From Porphyromonas sp. (GTDB lineage Bacteria > Bacteroidota > Bacteroidia > Bacteroidales > Porphyromonadaceae): DNA of 64,000 nt. Below, in pieces: positions 55,068-64,000 of the stretch (positions are counted from its first letter, which is position 1; each line of letters opens with the position of its first letter). The stretch covers positions 62,001-126,000 of the forward strand of contig JALFBN010000017.1 in assembly GCA_022772085.1 (NCBI GenBank), written 5' to 3'. Both the position numbers and the translations under genes were made by a program. The notes beneath the pieces were generated by a model. The model ran no database searches. It had not been told where the DNA came from and saw nothing but the letters and a program-made list of their open reading frames with translations.

Positions 55068-55883
55068 CTATTGAATATCAAAATGGTAGGTGATCGTCCC
55101 CTCCTGATCGGCAGCCCCGGGTTGAGCATTAAATCGAGTTGCAAGGGCGGCTCGGAGGGCGGCTTGAACGGTTCTGTTGTCGGTTACGTTAGTCCCTCTA
55201 AGTCGTTGTGTCGCTTCAATAACCCGTCCCTCGGCATTAACCACAATACGCACCACGACGGTACCTCGCGTAGGAGGGAATCCCGTAGGACGTGCAGGAC
55301 GACCTCCATTACCCACTACATTGCGACCCTCAAGGGAAGCACCACCTCCAACACTGCTACCCGAGGCGGAGCCTTCACCCTGCCCTGTGGAACCACCTGT
55401 ACCTGTGGCTTTATTGCCTTGTGCTCCCTGTGTGCCACTCTTGCCGAATGCGTTAGAAACTTTATTGTTAATGGCTCGCTGACGTTCTCGCTCGGCCTCT
55501 TGGATGCGCCGAGCTTCCTCTTGCTTACGACGCTCTTCGGCAATTGCCGTGGCATCGGGAGTTGTTTTAGGGATTGTTCGCGTTGGAGGAGTAACTGCGG
55601 GCTGTATGGGATCTTTTTGCGAAAGGAGAGACTCTTTTCGAGGAGCTTTAGGTTGAGGCGTCGTAGTCGGCATGGAGGGCGTATGGCTAGAAGGCGCAGG
55701 AGCCGCTTCATTGCCGGCACCACCACGAGCCAATTCCTCTCCCAACACCCCTACGGGCACCAGGGTTATCTCCTTGGTATGGGAATGCGTTACAGAAGAG
55801 AGACGCAACAATAGAAGCAGAACCACCACCAAAGCGTGGAGGGCAATGCTAATACCGAGTGCTGTAAGTCTATCTCGTATCAT
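55068..55883 (-). CDS. tonB: TonB-like energy transducer
   Basis: The 271-residue protein has one N-terminal membrane helix (about 8-27, ALGISIALHALVVVLLLLLRL), a proline- and then charge-rich periplasmic linker (about 60-150, with a coiled basic/acidic stretch EERRKQEEARRIQEAERER) and a Gly/Ser-rich part. The C-terminal beta-domain (about 195-271) includes GTVVVRIVVNAEGRVIEATQ and the last strand TITYHFDIQ. It transmits energy from ExbB/ExbD to outer-membrane transporters such as RagA. It follows exbD by 18 bases. Confidence 0.8.
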   Translation of the reverse strand: MIRDRLTALGISIALHALVVVLLLLLRLSSVTHSHTKEITLVPVGVLGEELARGGAGNEAAPAPSSHTPSMPTTTPQPKAPRKESLLSQKDPIQPAVTPPTRTIPKTTPDATAIAEERRKQEEARRIQEAERERQRAINNKVSNAFGKSGTQGAQGNKATGTGGSTGQGEGSASGSSVGGGASLEGRNVVGNGGRPARPTGFPPTRGTVVVRIVVNAEGRVIEATQRLRGTNVTDNRTVQAALRAALATRFNAQPGAADQEGTITYHFDIQ

Positions 55884-55901
55884 GAACTTCTTTTTGCATT
55901 A

Positions 55902-56324
55902 TTAGGCCTCGGAGGGGAGCGCCTTAGTAGCCAGCACCAATTTTATTTCGAGCTGAGCCGTTATATTGAGCACCTTGATAATTTCACGATAGGGAACCTC
56001 CTCGTCGGCGTACAGAGCCACATACATATCGGGGGCAGCATCGTGAGCCGCAATAAGTTGCTCCATCAGGTGCGATTCGTCTACGAGTAGTGGATCTTCA
56101 CCTTCCACAGCAAAGTAGCAACTCCCATCAGCGGTTATTGTTACCCGAGCCATCGGCATTTCACTTGGTGCAGTGGATTGAGAAGAGGGCAAGTTAACCT
56201 TAATCGCATTGGGCACAACCAACGTACTCACCACCATGAAAAAGATGAGTAGGAGGAAGATGACATCGGTCATAGATGCCATGCTAAAGGTATCGGAGAC
56301 CTTGAGTTTTCGTTTGAGTGCCAT
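55902..56324 (-). CDS. exbD: Biopolymer transport protein ExbD
   Basis: The 140-residue protein has one membrane helix near 21-40 (MTDVIFLLLIFFMVVSTLVV) carrying the protonatable Asp of MTDVIF. The periplasmic part follows (INLPSS-like VNLPSSQSTAPSE; YVALYADEEVPYREIIKVL). It is part of the proton-driven motor with ExbB, 14 bases downstream of exbB and 18 bases upstream of tonB. Confidence 0.9.
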   Translation of the reverse strand: MALKRKLKVSDTFSMASMTDVIFLLLIFFMVVSTLVVPNAIKVNLPSSQSTAPSEMPMARVTITADGSCYFAVEGEDPLLVDESHLMEQLIAAHDAAPDMYVALYADEEVPYREIIKVLNITAQLEIKLVLATKALPSEA

Positions 56325-56338
56325 GGGAATACCTCCGC

Positions 56339-57073
56339 TTATGGGTGTTGGTTGTCGTGGGGTTCACTCAATTCGTTGAGTGCATCCATAAACTCAATAC
56401 TACGTGCCTCTAACACATTGATCGCTTTATCAATACGAGCAACAAGGAAGTTGTAGGCAAAAAGCGTAATAATCCCCACGATAAGCCCCCCTACCGTGGT
56501 AACAAGGGCTTCGTAAATACCACCCGAGAGCAGGGCAATGTCAACCGATGATCCTGCATTAGCCATATCGAAGAAGGCCCGTACCATTCCCGTAACAGTG
56601 CCGAGGAAGCCGATCATGGGAGCTGCAGCGGCAATTGTAGCGAGGAGGGGCATTGAAGTTTGGAGCTTTCCCACCTCTACGTTACCTGCATTTTCGATGG
56701 CAACGGAAATGTCACTCATAGGACGTCCCAAACGCACCAGCCCCTTATCAATCATACGAGCCTCAGGCGTACCGACAGTGAGGCAAAGATTGTGAGCGGC
56801 ATCAATACGATGCGTATTGATATAATCTTTGATCCGATCCATGAAAGAGGAGTCAGACTTATGGGCGGCTTTTACTTGTAAGAGTTTCTTGACAAAGATG
56901 TAGATTGCAAGGAGCGAAAGCAGAAGCAATACGACCATGATCCAACCACCTTTGAGAGCAAGATCCCAAACCGAAAGGGTAGCTACGGGCGTAGCCGTAC
57001 CGGCCTCCACGAGAGAGGTTGTTGTATCTACCACTGCTTGAGTGGCATCTATTTGTAATAAAGGAATATACAT
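56339..57073 (-). CDS. exbB: ExbB/TolQ-type motor protein
   Basis: The 244-residue MotA/TolQ/ExbB protein has three membrane segments: about 31-50 (GGWIMVVLLLLSLLAIYIFV), about 140-160 (LLATIAAAAPMIGFLGTVTGMV) and about 183-210 (IYEALVTTVGGLIVGIITLFAYNFLV). The conserved TVGGL and LGTVTGM motifs line the proton path. It heads the exbB-exbD-tonB operon. The upstream pdxJ ends 18 bases away on the same strand, so pdxJ could be co-transcribed with it. Confidence 0.9.
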   Translation of the reverse strand: MYIPLLQIDATQAVVDTTTSLVEAGTATPVATLSVWDLALKGGWIMVVLLLLSLLAIYIFVKKLLQVKAAHKSDSSFMDRIKDYINTHRIDAAHNLCLTVGTPEARMIDKGLVRLGRPMSDISVAIENAGNVEVGKLQTSMPLLATIAAAAPMIGFLGTVTGMVRAFFDMANAGSSVDIALLSGGIYEALVTTVGGLIVGIITLFAYNFLVARIDKAINVLEARSIEFMDALNELSEPHDNQHP

Positions 57074-57091
57074 AAGTATTTTCTAGGTTAG

Positions 57092-57814
57092 TTATGAGAG
57101 TATCAGTTCGTGGCGATAGCGACGGATTGTCTCCTCCAGACCCAAATAGAGAGCATCGGAGATCAGAGCATGACCAATAGAGACTTCAGCGAGCGGTTGT
57201 ACCCGACGGACGAAATAGTTAAGGTTCTCCAAATTGAGGTCGTGACCGGCATTAACCTCTAAGCCACACGAGGCGGCATGCTGCGAGGCCTGAGCAAAAA
57301 GATCGACAACACGCTCAACCTCCCCTCTTTGGAAGGCCGAAGCGTAGGGTTCGGTGTACAATTCCACCCGACGACACCCCACTTCAGCAGCCCGAGAGAT
57401 GTTATCTAGATCCGTTCCTACAAAGATTGAAGTCCGAATCCCCGAAGCCTCGAAGCGTGCAACCGTCTCCTTAAGGAATTGGAAGTGCGTACCAACCTCC
57501 CACCCTGCATCGGAGGTAAGGGCATCGGGGGCATCAGGCACTAGTGTAACTTGTGCAGGCATAACCTCCAAAACAAGATCCACAAAGGAGGGAATCGGAT
57601 TCCCCTCGATATTAAACTCCGTAGAGAGCACCTGCTTGAGTTCTCGCACATCTGCGTAACGGATATGACGCTCATCAGGACGTGGATGCACCGTTATCCC
57701 CTGAGCTCCAAAGCGTTCACAATCCAAGGCTACCTGCAACACATTGGGGGTATTACCACCCCGTGCATTCCTGAGAGTTGCTATCTTATTGACATTTACA
57801 CTTAGTTTAGTCAT
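57092..57814 (-). CDS. pdxJ: Pyridoxine 5'-phosphate synthase
   Basis: TIM-barrel enzyme that joins 1-deoxyxylulose 5-phosphate and 3-amino-2-oxopropyl phosphate to make vitamin B6 phosphate. The 240-residue protein has the family start [24 protein letters not shown], the [18 protein letters not shown] motif, [25 protein letters not shown] and [14 protein letters not shown] made here would supply tpl and cobD. It diverges from nadK across a 278-base gap. Confidence 0.92.
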   Translation of the reverse strand: MTKLSVNVNKIATLRNARGGNTPNVLQVALDCERFGAQGITVHPRPDERHIRYADVRELKQVLSTEFNIEGNPIPSFVDLVLEVMPAQVTLVPDAPDALTSDAGWEVGTHFQFLKETVARFEASGIRTSIFVGTDLDNISRAAEVGCRRVELYTEPYASAFQRGEVERVVDLFAQASQHAASCGLEVNAGHDLNLENLNYFVRRVQPLAEVSIGHALISDALYLGLEETIRRYRHELILS

Positions 57815-58092
57815 TGGTAAATACTATCTTTGTCAGCAACAAATATACGACAACTTGTGCAGATGGCAGGTAGCAGTAGTAAACTCATGCCCCAAAGCTC
57901 TCATTCGGAGCATCCCTTTGAGGTATGTAACACTCCCTTTGGAAGGCTATTTTTCTGCTCAAGAATTTTTCAATTGTAGCCCTAAAGAAAAAAGTTTCAC
58001 AGGCACGAAGAGTTCAGCTCCACAGGCAATAAATCACAACTGCAACAAGGAGCATCATAAACTAAAAGCCTCAAGCCCCATCACCCCACCCT

Positions 58093-58965
58093 ATGAACAC
58101 AACTGCCGTATTTGGCTCAGGACACATCGAGGAGGCCTTGGCGGATGCAGCCACCTTCCTCCAAACGCTACAACAGCGGGGCGAAACGCTATTCCTAGAA
58201 GCCTCTTTCCAGCAAGAGTTGCTCCGGCACTTCGCGGCGGATAGCCCCATAGCCACCATGACAACCTTCGAAGGAGAGACTCCCAAGGGCGTTGACTACC
58301 TCATTTGCTTTGGGGGTGATGGCACTTTCCTGCGCACCCTGCACAAAGCCTCCAGCCCCGACATCCCCATCCTTGCCATCAATAGCGGACATCTCGGATT
58401 TCTCACCGATCTCGATACACATGATGCCATTACTTTCATTGACAAGCTGATAGAAGGGGATTACCTCATCGAAGAGCGACGGCTTCTCTCCGTAGAGGCA
58501 GGAGAGGACTACCACGAATTTGCCCTTAACGAAGTGGCCATTCAAAAGAGAGAGACGGGATCGATCATCAATGTACAGACTCACATCAACGATAGCTTCC
58601 TCGCCGATTACGCCGCCGATGGACTTATCGTGGCTACCCCCACGGGCTCTACTGCCTACTCCCTAAGTCTCAATGGACCATTGGTCTCCCCCGAATGCCC
58701 CGTACTCCTCGTCACACCCATTGCCCCTCACAGCCTGAGTATGCGCCCGATCGTGCTACCCGACACCATCTCCCTACACCTCAAAGTCTTCTCACGAAGC
58801 AGTACTTTCATGCTCGTAACTGATGGCAAAGTGGCTGTATTCCCTATCGAGACTCCGCTGAAAATCGCACGCTCCGAACAGCCCGTTCGACTCATCCGTC
58901 TCAGCAATCACACCTTTGCTGATACCCTCAGACTCAAACTTCACTGGGGGCAAAACCTCCGATAG
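58093..58965 (+). CDS. nadK: NAD kinase
   Basis: Phosphorylates NAD to NADP with ATP. The 290-residue protein shows all family motifs: YLICFGGDGTFLRTLH (GGDGT), INSGHLGFLTDL, FALNEVAIQKRETGSI (NE), DGLIVATPTGSTAYSLSLNGPLVSPECPV and PIAPHSLSMRPIV. The 278-base region before it, shared with pdxJ, holds weak -7 boxes on both strands (57825-57832 plus, 57840-57847 minus) but no convincing -33 element. Confidence 0.93.
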   Translation: MNTTAVFGSGHIEEALADAATFLQTLQQRGETLFLEASFQQELLRHFAADSPIATMTTFEGETPKGVDYLICFGGDGTFLRTLHKASSPDIPILAINSGHLGFLTDLDTHDAITFIDKLIEGDYLIEERRLLSVEAGEDYHEFALNEVAIQKRETGSIINVQTHINDSFLADYAADGLIVATPTGSTAYSLSLNGPLVSPECPVLLVTPIAPHSLSMRPIVLPDTISLHLKVFSRSSTFMLVTDGKVAVFPIETPLKIARSEQPVRLIRLSNHTFADTLRLKLHWGQNLR

Positions 58966-59011
58966 CCATTCTTTACCGCAAACGACCCTCTAACAAGATG
59001 CTTAGCCCACT

Positions 59012-61684
59012 ATGACACAAAAAAGACGATCTCTACACCTCCTTGCTCTCTTCATTCTAGTCCTCACACTGGGAGCCTGTTCCCGAGGTCACCTCATCAA
59101 GGACCCTGCCATGCGCCAAAGAGTAAAAACGGACTTCGACTCCGCCAAAAGTAAAAACGGAGGGGCTCTCTACGAAGCTATCAACAACGTAGATCTCACG
59201 ACCGAAGAGTATGAAGGCTTGATCTTCCTATATGCCTATATGCCCTTCTCGGATGTGGCTGATCACTCTCTGGAGTATCATCTTCAGAACGTTCGTATGG
59301 CTCTCAAAGCACGCAAAGAGATGCCTTGGGGTAAACGTGTCCCCGACAGGGAGTTCCTACACTTTGTTCTCCCTCCCCGAGTAAACAACGAACCACTGGA
59401 TAGCTGCCGCACCCTCTTTTATGAGGAACTCTACGACCGTGTTACAGGGCTTTCGATGCACGATGCTGTGCTTGAAATCAACCACTGGTGCCGAGAAAAG
59501 GTAACCTACGCTCCAAGCGATGGTCGTACCCACTCCCCCCTCCAAACCGTCTACAACGCCCTGGGACGCTGTGGCGAGCAATCCACTTTTGCCGTGGCGG
59601 CCTTGCGAGCCATGGGTATCCCCGCCCGACAAGTATATACGCCACGTTGGGCACACACTGACGATAATCACGCGTGGGTCGAAGTGTGGGTCGATGGAGA
59701 GTGGCACTTTCTCGGTGGATCGGAGCCGGCTGCCAACCTTGACATCGCCTGGTTTAACGGAGCGGCCTCCAGAGCCATGCTGGTAGATACCCGAGCTTTT
59801 GGTCGATACGAGGGAAGCGAAGAGATCCTAGAAACGGGACGATACACCACAACGCTCAACTGTACTGCCCACTACACCCCCACACACAAAGCCGAGGTCG
59901 TAGTCAAAAATGCCGATGGATCACCCAGTGAGGGAGCCATCGTACACTTTTGCATCTACAACTATGCCGAGTTTTATCCCGTAGCGACGGCACACACCAA
60001 CGGAAGCGGTTATGCAGCGATCTCTACGGGATTGGGAGATCTATTCGTCTGGGCCGAAGACCCCAAGCACCGCGAGCAGGCTTTTGACATCCTGCCGGCA
60101 GACCTCCCGAAGCCGGCTATTCTACGTCTCACTCCAGAGGGACAACTTCCCGATAGCCTTGAATTTAAGCTCACTCCTCCTGCAGAAAATCCGCTCCCCA
60201 TGAAAGCAAGCGAAGAGGAAATCGCCCGTTGTGATCAGCGTATAGCCCTTGATGACTCTATCCGCAAAGCCTACGAAGCGACCTTTGTACTCGCCACACC
60301 AGTGAATCAAATTGCCCAAAGGTGGCACCTCCCTCAGCAGGAGCTGGAGCATCTTTTCGCGACAGCTCGCGCGAATGCCTCCACTCTCTACCAATTTCTA
60401 GAGAAGCAACCTACCAACCGTCGCCGACTTGCTTTGGATTACCTACACGTACTCAGCGAAAAAGATTGGACGGACGTCCCCGGTCCTCTACTGGACGAAC
60501 TCTTTACCTATGTGCCCGGAAGCGCAACCAAAGAGGAGCTCCAATACAGATACGGACCTCGTGTAGCCAGTGAACCACTCCGCAATTGGTTTTCCGTAGC
60601 AGAGGAGCATTTCCTGAATGAAAGTGTTGCAGAGGATACTCTCTGGATCTCCAACACGCTGAAGTTCCTCAAAGAATGCCAACTTGACGAGCACTATCCC
60701 TCTCCCCTTTCGCTCCAAGCACTCCTCACCCACAAGCGGTCAGACCTCCGAAGTCAAGAGATAGCCCTCGTACAGCTCGCTCGAGCAAGAGGATTATTTG
60801 CCCGTTACAACGCCATTACACAAGTGGTCGAAATTTCCATTGACAAAGGACAAAATTGGCAATCTTTCCCCCTGACTACACCTCCGGTAAGTCCCTCAAT
60901 GGGGCCTCTCAAACTCACCTTTACCACCGAGCAAGCCAACGGGATTATCCCCAAATACTACAGCCACTTCTCCCTTGCTCGACTACAAGGCGTCACCATT
61001 CCCAAAACGCTCTATTTCGATGAATCGGGTCCTCTGGAGATCACCGAACTCTTTGACAATCCGGTACCCCTAGAGCAAGGACGATATTACCTCGTAACCG
61101 GTACTCGTATGGCATCGGGGGCAGTACGTGTGCGGATGCAACTCTTTCATTTGGGACAAGAGGAGATGCAGCTCTCGGTACAGCTCCCACGAGATGTCAA
61201 CGACCTTTCCGTTCTCGGGAATATCAATGTGGAACAACCTTACTGCACTCTACCACAAAAGGCACAGACATCTGACGAAAAAACAGCAAGTCAAAGCCTA
61301 ATCAGCACCACAGGACGAGGATTTTTTGTTTTGGCGATTCTCGAAGCCGATACCGAACCGACCAACCACATTCTCAAAGATTTAGAGCGGGTCGAAAAGA
61401 AGTTAAACGATTGGCAACGTCCCTTCCTCTTCTTGTTCAATACAGAGCAGGGACTTCAGAAATTCCGCCCCGAAGAGTTTCCTCACCTCCCCCAAATGAG
61501 CCACTTCGGAGCAGATCCCCAAGGAACAATTCGGCAGATGATCTACCAAGCAACCAATCGAAAAGAGGGGCTGCTCCCCCTAATTGTCATTGCGGACTCT
61601 TTTGGACGTGTCGTTTTTGTGCAAGAAGGCTACACGATCGGTATTGGAGATCAAATTGTAGCGACCCTGTCCAAGTTAAAATAA
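59012..61684 (+). CDS. Large lipoprotein with transglutaminase-like core
   Basis: The 890-residue protein has a lipoprotein signal (LLALFILVLTLGAC, Cys near 23). A papain-like transglutaminase core sits at about 140-240: LQTVYNALGRCGEQSTFAVAALR with Cys187 and TDDNHAWVEVWVDGEW with His220. The third residue normally an Asp is replaced by the segment LGGSEP, common in a Bacteroidota subfamily. A beta-sandwich-like part follows (about 290-380), then a long helical and mixed C-terminus of unclear fold. It could be a peptide-cleaving or cross-linking enzyme on the cell surface; the reaction is not established. It lies 46 bases after nadK. Confidence 0.75.
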   Translation: MTQKRRSLHLLALFILVLTLGACSRGHLIKDPAMRQRVKTDFDSAKSKNGGALYEAINNVDLTTEEYEGLIFLYAYMPFSDVADHSLEYHLQNVRMALKARKEMPWGKRVPDREFLHFVLPPRVNNEPLDSCRTLFYEELYDRVTGLSMHDAVLEINHWCREKVTYAPSDGRTHSPLQTVYNALGRCGEQSTFAVAALRAMGIPARQVYTPRWAHTDDNHAWVEVWVDGEWHFLGGSEPAANLDIAWFNGAASRAMLVDTRAFGRYEGSEEILETGRYTTTLNCTAHYTPTHKAEVVVKNADGSPSEGAIVHFCIYNYAEFYPVATAHTNGSGYAAISTGLGDLFVWAEDPKHREQAFDILPADLPKPAILRLTPEGQLPDSLEFKLTPPAENPLPMKASEEEIARCDQRIALDDSIRKAYEATFVLATPVNQIAQRWHLPQQELEHLFATARANASTLYQFLEKQPTNRRRLALDYLHVLSEKDWTDVPGPLLDELFTYVPGSATKEELQYRYGPRVASEPLRNWFSVAEEHFLNESVAEDTLWISNTLKFLKECQLDEHYPSPLSLQALLTHKRSDLRSQEIALVQLARARGLFARYNAITQVVEISIDKGQNWQSFPLTTPPVSPSMGPLKLTFTTEQANGIIPKYYSHFSLARLQGVTIPKTLYFDESGPLEITELFDNPVPLEQGRYYLVTGTRMASGAVRVRMQLFHLGQEEMQLSVQLPRDVNDLSVLGNINVEQPYCTLPQKAQTSDEKTASQSLISTTGRGFFVLAILEADTEPTNHILKDLERVEKKLNDWQRPFLFLFNTEQGLQKFRPEEFPHLPQMSHFGADPQGTIRQMIYQATNRKEGLLPLIVIADSFGRVVFVQEGYTIGIGDQIVATLSKLK

Positions 61685-61721
61685 ATATTATCCATCAAGT
61701 ATTTTACAAACAAGTCATGTT

Positions 61722-62198
61722 ATGAAAAGATTATTGCTACTCTTGATAGTGCTTTGCGTCTCTATCGGGAATACTTATCAGGCCTCTGCAAGAGGGATCA
61801 TCATCTATGGTAACGGAGATGAACTTTCAACACTTGAGAAGCTGCCGACAGAGTTTATGAACGATAGCGGAGAGCACTACAACTTCGGTGTGTACTACAA
61901 AAGTTTCTCCCTCTTTTGGCTTCCCGTTTGGAACTATGGTGAGTACAAGTATGCCCTAGTGAATGATGCCGAAGACAGCTGGATCGAACTCTCCATTGAA
62001 GAGGCAAAAGAATTAGGTGAAGAGTTGAATTTTGAGGTTGCAGACAAACCGACACTACCTCTTGGAGTACGGATTGGACTCAAGCCCGTCATACTTCTGC
62101 TCATTCTTTTTGGTCTTTATAGCTTTATCTCAGGCAAGAAAAAGAAAAAAGCAGGGGGCGAGGAACTGGAAACAGAGGAGACTCCGGCGGAAGAGTAG
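61722..62198 (+). CDS. Small exported membrane protein of unknown function
   Basis: The 158-residue protein has a signal peptide (MKRLLLLLIVLCVSIGNTYQASA). An extracytoplasmic domain of about 85 residues follows (GIIIYGNGDELSTLEKLP, then FSLFWLPVWNYGEYKYALVND). It has one membrane helix (PVILLLILFGLYSFI, about 122-137) and a Lys-rich then Glu-rich cytosolic tail (KKKKKAGGEELETEETPAEE). I do not recognise a family. It follows the transglutaminase-like gene by 37 bases and ends in a strong terminator. Confidence 0.55.
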   Translation: MKRLLLLLIVLCVSIGNTYQASARGIIIYGNGDELSTLEKLPTEFMNDSGEHYNFGVYYKSFSLFWLPVWNYGEYKYALVNDAEDSWIELSIEEAKELGEELNFEVADKPTLPLGVRIGLKPVILLLILFGLYSFISGKKKKKAGGEELETEETPAEE

Positions 62199-62221
62199 TA
62201 CGAATCTCTCCTCAAAATAGA

Positions 62222-62260
62222 AGAAGGGCAATAACGATATATCTCGCTATTGTCCTTTTT
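62222..62260 (+). terminator. Intrinsic terminator after the small membrane protein gene
   Basis: A 10-bp stem (62222-62231 with 62246-62255, one G-T pair) with a 14-base loop is followed by TTTTTCT. It lies between convergent genes and could also weakly terminate the glycosyltransferase transcript. Confidence 0.8.
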
Positions 62261-62301
62261 CTAAAAAGACCTCCATTACGGAGAAATGCAAAGAGAGAAA
62301 A

Positions 62302-63369
62302 TCATACCACTCCACCAGGGGCCAACATAACCCCTCGATGGGGACTGTAAAGCAGGAAGGTTATACCTCGCCCCTCGGCACATTTCATGGTTTCTAATAG
62401 GTGATCGTACGATGTATGGGCAAGATTGACAACAACAGAAGCCCCGTCGGGCACTTGTTGTAACGCCAGGGGATCATTAAGATCAACGGGAATAGGGAGA
62501 TGTGCAGAGTGTGTTTTTTTCTTTCGGCTACGTCTGTCCAAAAACTTTTTGGTACGCACTGCCTTATGAATACACCAACGGAGGAGTGGTTGCCCCGTAT
62601 GGTACTTATCGTAAAAGAGCTCCATCGCCCCATAAAAGGCATCGAGATAACGCCCCTCATTCACGGCCATACTCTCGCTTTCTCCCTTGTAATGTAGGAT
62701 GGGGAGTGGTAAGAAATAGTTTTTGTATCCCTGCCGGAGAAGGCTATAAGAGAGGTCAATGTCCTCACCATACATGAAATAACGCTCATCAAGATAGTCA
62801 ATCTCTCTCAACGCGTGGCTCCGAGCGAAAAAGAATGCCCCCGAGAGGATGGGCGACTCCTGTACGGTATCTCGGGAGAGATGTCCCAAATAGTATTGAT
62901 TGAATCGGGCACTCTTGGGGAAGAGCTTGCCAAGTTGGGTTATTTTACAGAAGGCGACAAACGGTGTTACGATACCCCGTTTACTCTCAGCGAGGAATGT
63001 CCCTTGTGCATTCAACATATGTACCCCCACAGCTCCCGCCTCCGGATGTTGTTCCATAAAAGCGAGGCACTGCTCCAATGTAGACTCTCCGATAAGGGTA
63101 TCGGGATTAAGCAGAAGGGAATACTCTGCCTCTACCCTGCGCAAGACTTGGTTATTAGCCCGAGCAAAGCCAACGTTTTCAGAATTGGCAACAAAGTGAA
63201 CCGTCGGAAAGAGAGGTGCAAGCCTTTCGACCGATCCATCCCCGGAGGCATTGTCTATCACCCATATATCGGCATCGATATTTTGGGTTGCCTTAAGAAC
63301 AGAATCGAGACATTGGGTCACAAAAAAAGGCACTTTGTAGTTTACAATTACAATAGCTAACTGTTTCAT
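62302..63369 (-). CDS. Family 2 glycosyltransferase with C-terminal extension
   Basis: The 355-residue protein opens AIVIVNYKVPFFVTQCLDSVLKATQ and has WVIDNASGDGSVERL, NSENVGFARANNQVL and the DxD-like NPDTLIGE. SGAFFFARSHALREIDYLDERYFMYGEDIDLSYSLLRQGY carries the ED catalytic-loop of GT2 rhamnosyl-type transferases. The first 270 residues are the GT-A domain. The last 85 (LALQQVPDGASVVVNLAHTSYDHLLETMKC) form an added alpha/beta segment that I do not recognise. It may act on lipopolysaccharide or other glycans; the acceptor is unknown. It is 23 bases downstream of tyrS. Confidence 0.8.
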   Translation of the reverse strand: MKQLAIVIVNYKVPFFVTQCLDSVLKATQNIDADIWVIDNASGDGSVERLAPLFPTVHFVANSENVGFARANNQVLRRVEAEYSLLLNPDTLIGESTLEQCLAFMEQHPEAGAVGVHMLNAQGTFLAESKRGIVTPFVAFCKITQLGKLFPKSARFNQYYLGHLSRDTVQESPILSGAFFFARSHALREIDYLDERYFMYGEDIDLSYSLLRQGYKNYFLPLPILHYKGESESMAVNEGRYLDAFYGAMELFYDKYHTGQPLLRWCIHKAVRTKKFLDRRSRKKKTHSAHLPIPVDLNDPLALQQVPDGASVVVNLAHTSYDHLLETMKCAEGRGITFLLYSPHRGVMLAPGGVV

Positions 63370-63392
63370 AACAAAGTACCTTATGGGAGGTT

Positions 63393-64000
63393 TTACTCAG
63401 CGATCACGAGGTAGTATTGCTTCTTACCGCGCTGTACCAGCAGATAACGCCCTGCGATTAGGTCTTCCGCGGTAACGACTTGCTCGGTATCATCAATCTT
63501 ATTTTTATTAAGACTGACACCGCCCGACTTGATAAGTTTGCGCAACTCTCCTTTGGAAGGGAAGATGGCAGCCGCATCCGTAAATAGATCAACAGCCTTA
63601 GGTGCAGTACCTAAGAGATCGCGAGAGATCGTAAAGCGAGGAACTCCATCCATTACTGCAAGGAGCATCTCTTCGTCCAGTGCCTTGAGAGCCTCCGCCG
63701 TGCCGCTATTGAAGAGGATCTCACTAGCCGAAACAGCTGCATCATAATCCGCTTGACTGTGTACGAGGACCGTGAGTTCCCGAGCCAATTTGCGTTGTAA
63801 GGGACGCAAATGCGCCGCTGCAGCTTGCTCGGCAATTAGAGCTTCGATTTCCTCTTTCCCTAGGAAAGTAAATATCTTGATATAGCGAGCGGCATCTTCA
63901 TCGCTCACATTAAGCCAAAATTGATAGAAGGCATAGGGAGAAGTGTAACGGCGATCCAACCAAACATTGCCCTTCTCTGTTTTACCGAACTTACCGCCAT
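63393..64000 (-). CDS. tyrS: Tyrosyl-tRNA synthetase, C-terminal part (window edge)
   Basis: The frame is open to the last base of the window. Just inside the edge it reads [15 protein letters not shown], the KFGKS-type class I signature loop of bacterial TyrS, followed by [31 protein letters not shown]. The C-terminal S4-like RNA-binding domain is visible ([22 protein letters not shown]...[12 protein letters not shown]). The N-terminal half of the enzyme lies beyond the window. A non-ATG start at 63959 is only an artefact of the edge. Downstream by 23 bases is the glycosyltransferase. Confidence 0.93.
   Translation of the reverse strand, partial: GGKFGKTEKGNVWLDRRYTSPYAFYQFWLNVSDEDAARYIKIFTFLGKEEIEALIAEQAAAAHLRPLQRKLARELTVLVHSQADYDAAVSASEILFNSGTAEALKALDEEMLLAVMDGVPRFTISRDLLGTAPKAVDLFTDAAAIFPSKGELRKLIKSGGVSLNKNKIDDTEQVVTAEDLIAGRYLLVQRGKKQYYLVIAE

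Overview
The window looks like a chromosomal segment of a Porphyromonas-type member of the Bacteroidota. The clues are a RagA/RagB (SusC/SusD) outer-membrane pair, secreted proteins ending in a type IX secretion (T9SS) sorting domain, an S46 dipeptidyl-peptidase, DUF3256/DUF4301/DUF2027 proteins, a TPR hybrid two-component protein, and promoters of the Bacteroidota form TTG-N19to23-TAnnTTTG. Genes rarely show a Shine-Dalgarno sequence. No phage, insertion sequence, CRISPR array or rRNA was seen. One tRNA (Asn, GTT) is present.

Layout. 1-5.0 kb (minus strand): start of a rhomboid-like protease, an LptD-like LPS transporter, a membrane-anchored coiled-coil protein and a DUF3256 protein. 5.2-10.4 kb: the ragAB nutrient-uptake operon with its own promoter, a structured leader of about 300 nt and a strong terminator. 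10.4-15.6 kb (minus): LpxH, a SufT-like DUF59 protein, DPP11 peptidase, a CYTH protein and a DUF2027-Smr protein. 15.8-17.7 kb: tyrosine phenol-lyase diverging from dnaX. 19.6-21.7 kb (plus): an exported C1 aminopeptidase and a VanW-family protein. 21.9-28.6 kb (minus): two tandem paralogous T9SS cargo proteins built from 8 and 5 copies of a ~73-residue repeat. 28.6-29.5 kb: a non-coding or decayed stretch with a possibly frameshifted small membrane gene, a strong hairpin and helically phased TTGCA motifs. 29.5-32.4 kb: a TPR hybrid histidine kinase with an AraC output.

32.7-46.7 kb is one co-directional run of eleven closely spaced or overlapping plus-strand genes: DUF4301, Xaa-Pro aminopeptidase, gamma-carbonic-anhydrase-like protein, transaldolase-like aldolase, DUF1343 (NamZ-like) and then a cobalamin block (CobJ-CobH fusion, CobL, CbiA, PduO-type adenosyltransferase, CobQ, CobD, CbiB). 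The block covers several corrin-ring and amidation steps, aminopropanol attachment and adenosylation, but not the whole pathway. I saw no B12 riboswitch.

46.7-57.8 kb (minus): DUF2752, two TM2-domain proteins, tRNA-Asn, a ComM-type ATPase, a DUF4369-like lipoprotein, the coaE/ybbR/yajC group, bioB, a DJ-1/PfpI protein, a tonB/exbD/exbB energy-transduction operon and pdxJ. 58.1-62.2 kb (plus): nadK, a large transglutaminase-like lipoprotein and a small membrane protein. 62.3-64.0 kb (minus): a family 2 glycosyltransferase and the 3' part of tyrS, cut by the window edge.

Functionally, RagAB together with the TonB/ExbBD genes fits peptide or oligosaccharide import. DPP11, the C1 peptidase, Xaa-Pro aminopeptidase and tyrosine phenol-lyase fit an asaccharolytic, peptide-fermenting life. 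The most unusual items are the tandem T9SS repeat proteins with their phased upstream motifs and neighbouring hybrid regulator, the structured ragAB leader, and the tyrosine (not tryptophan) lyase.
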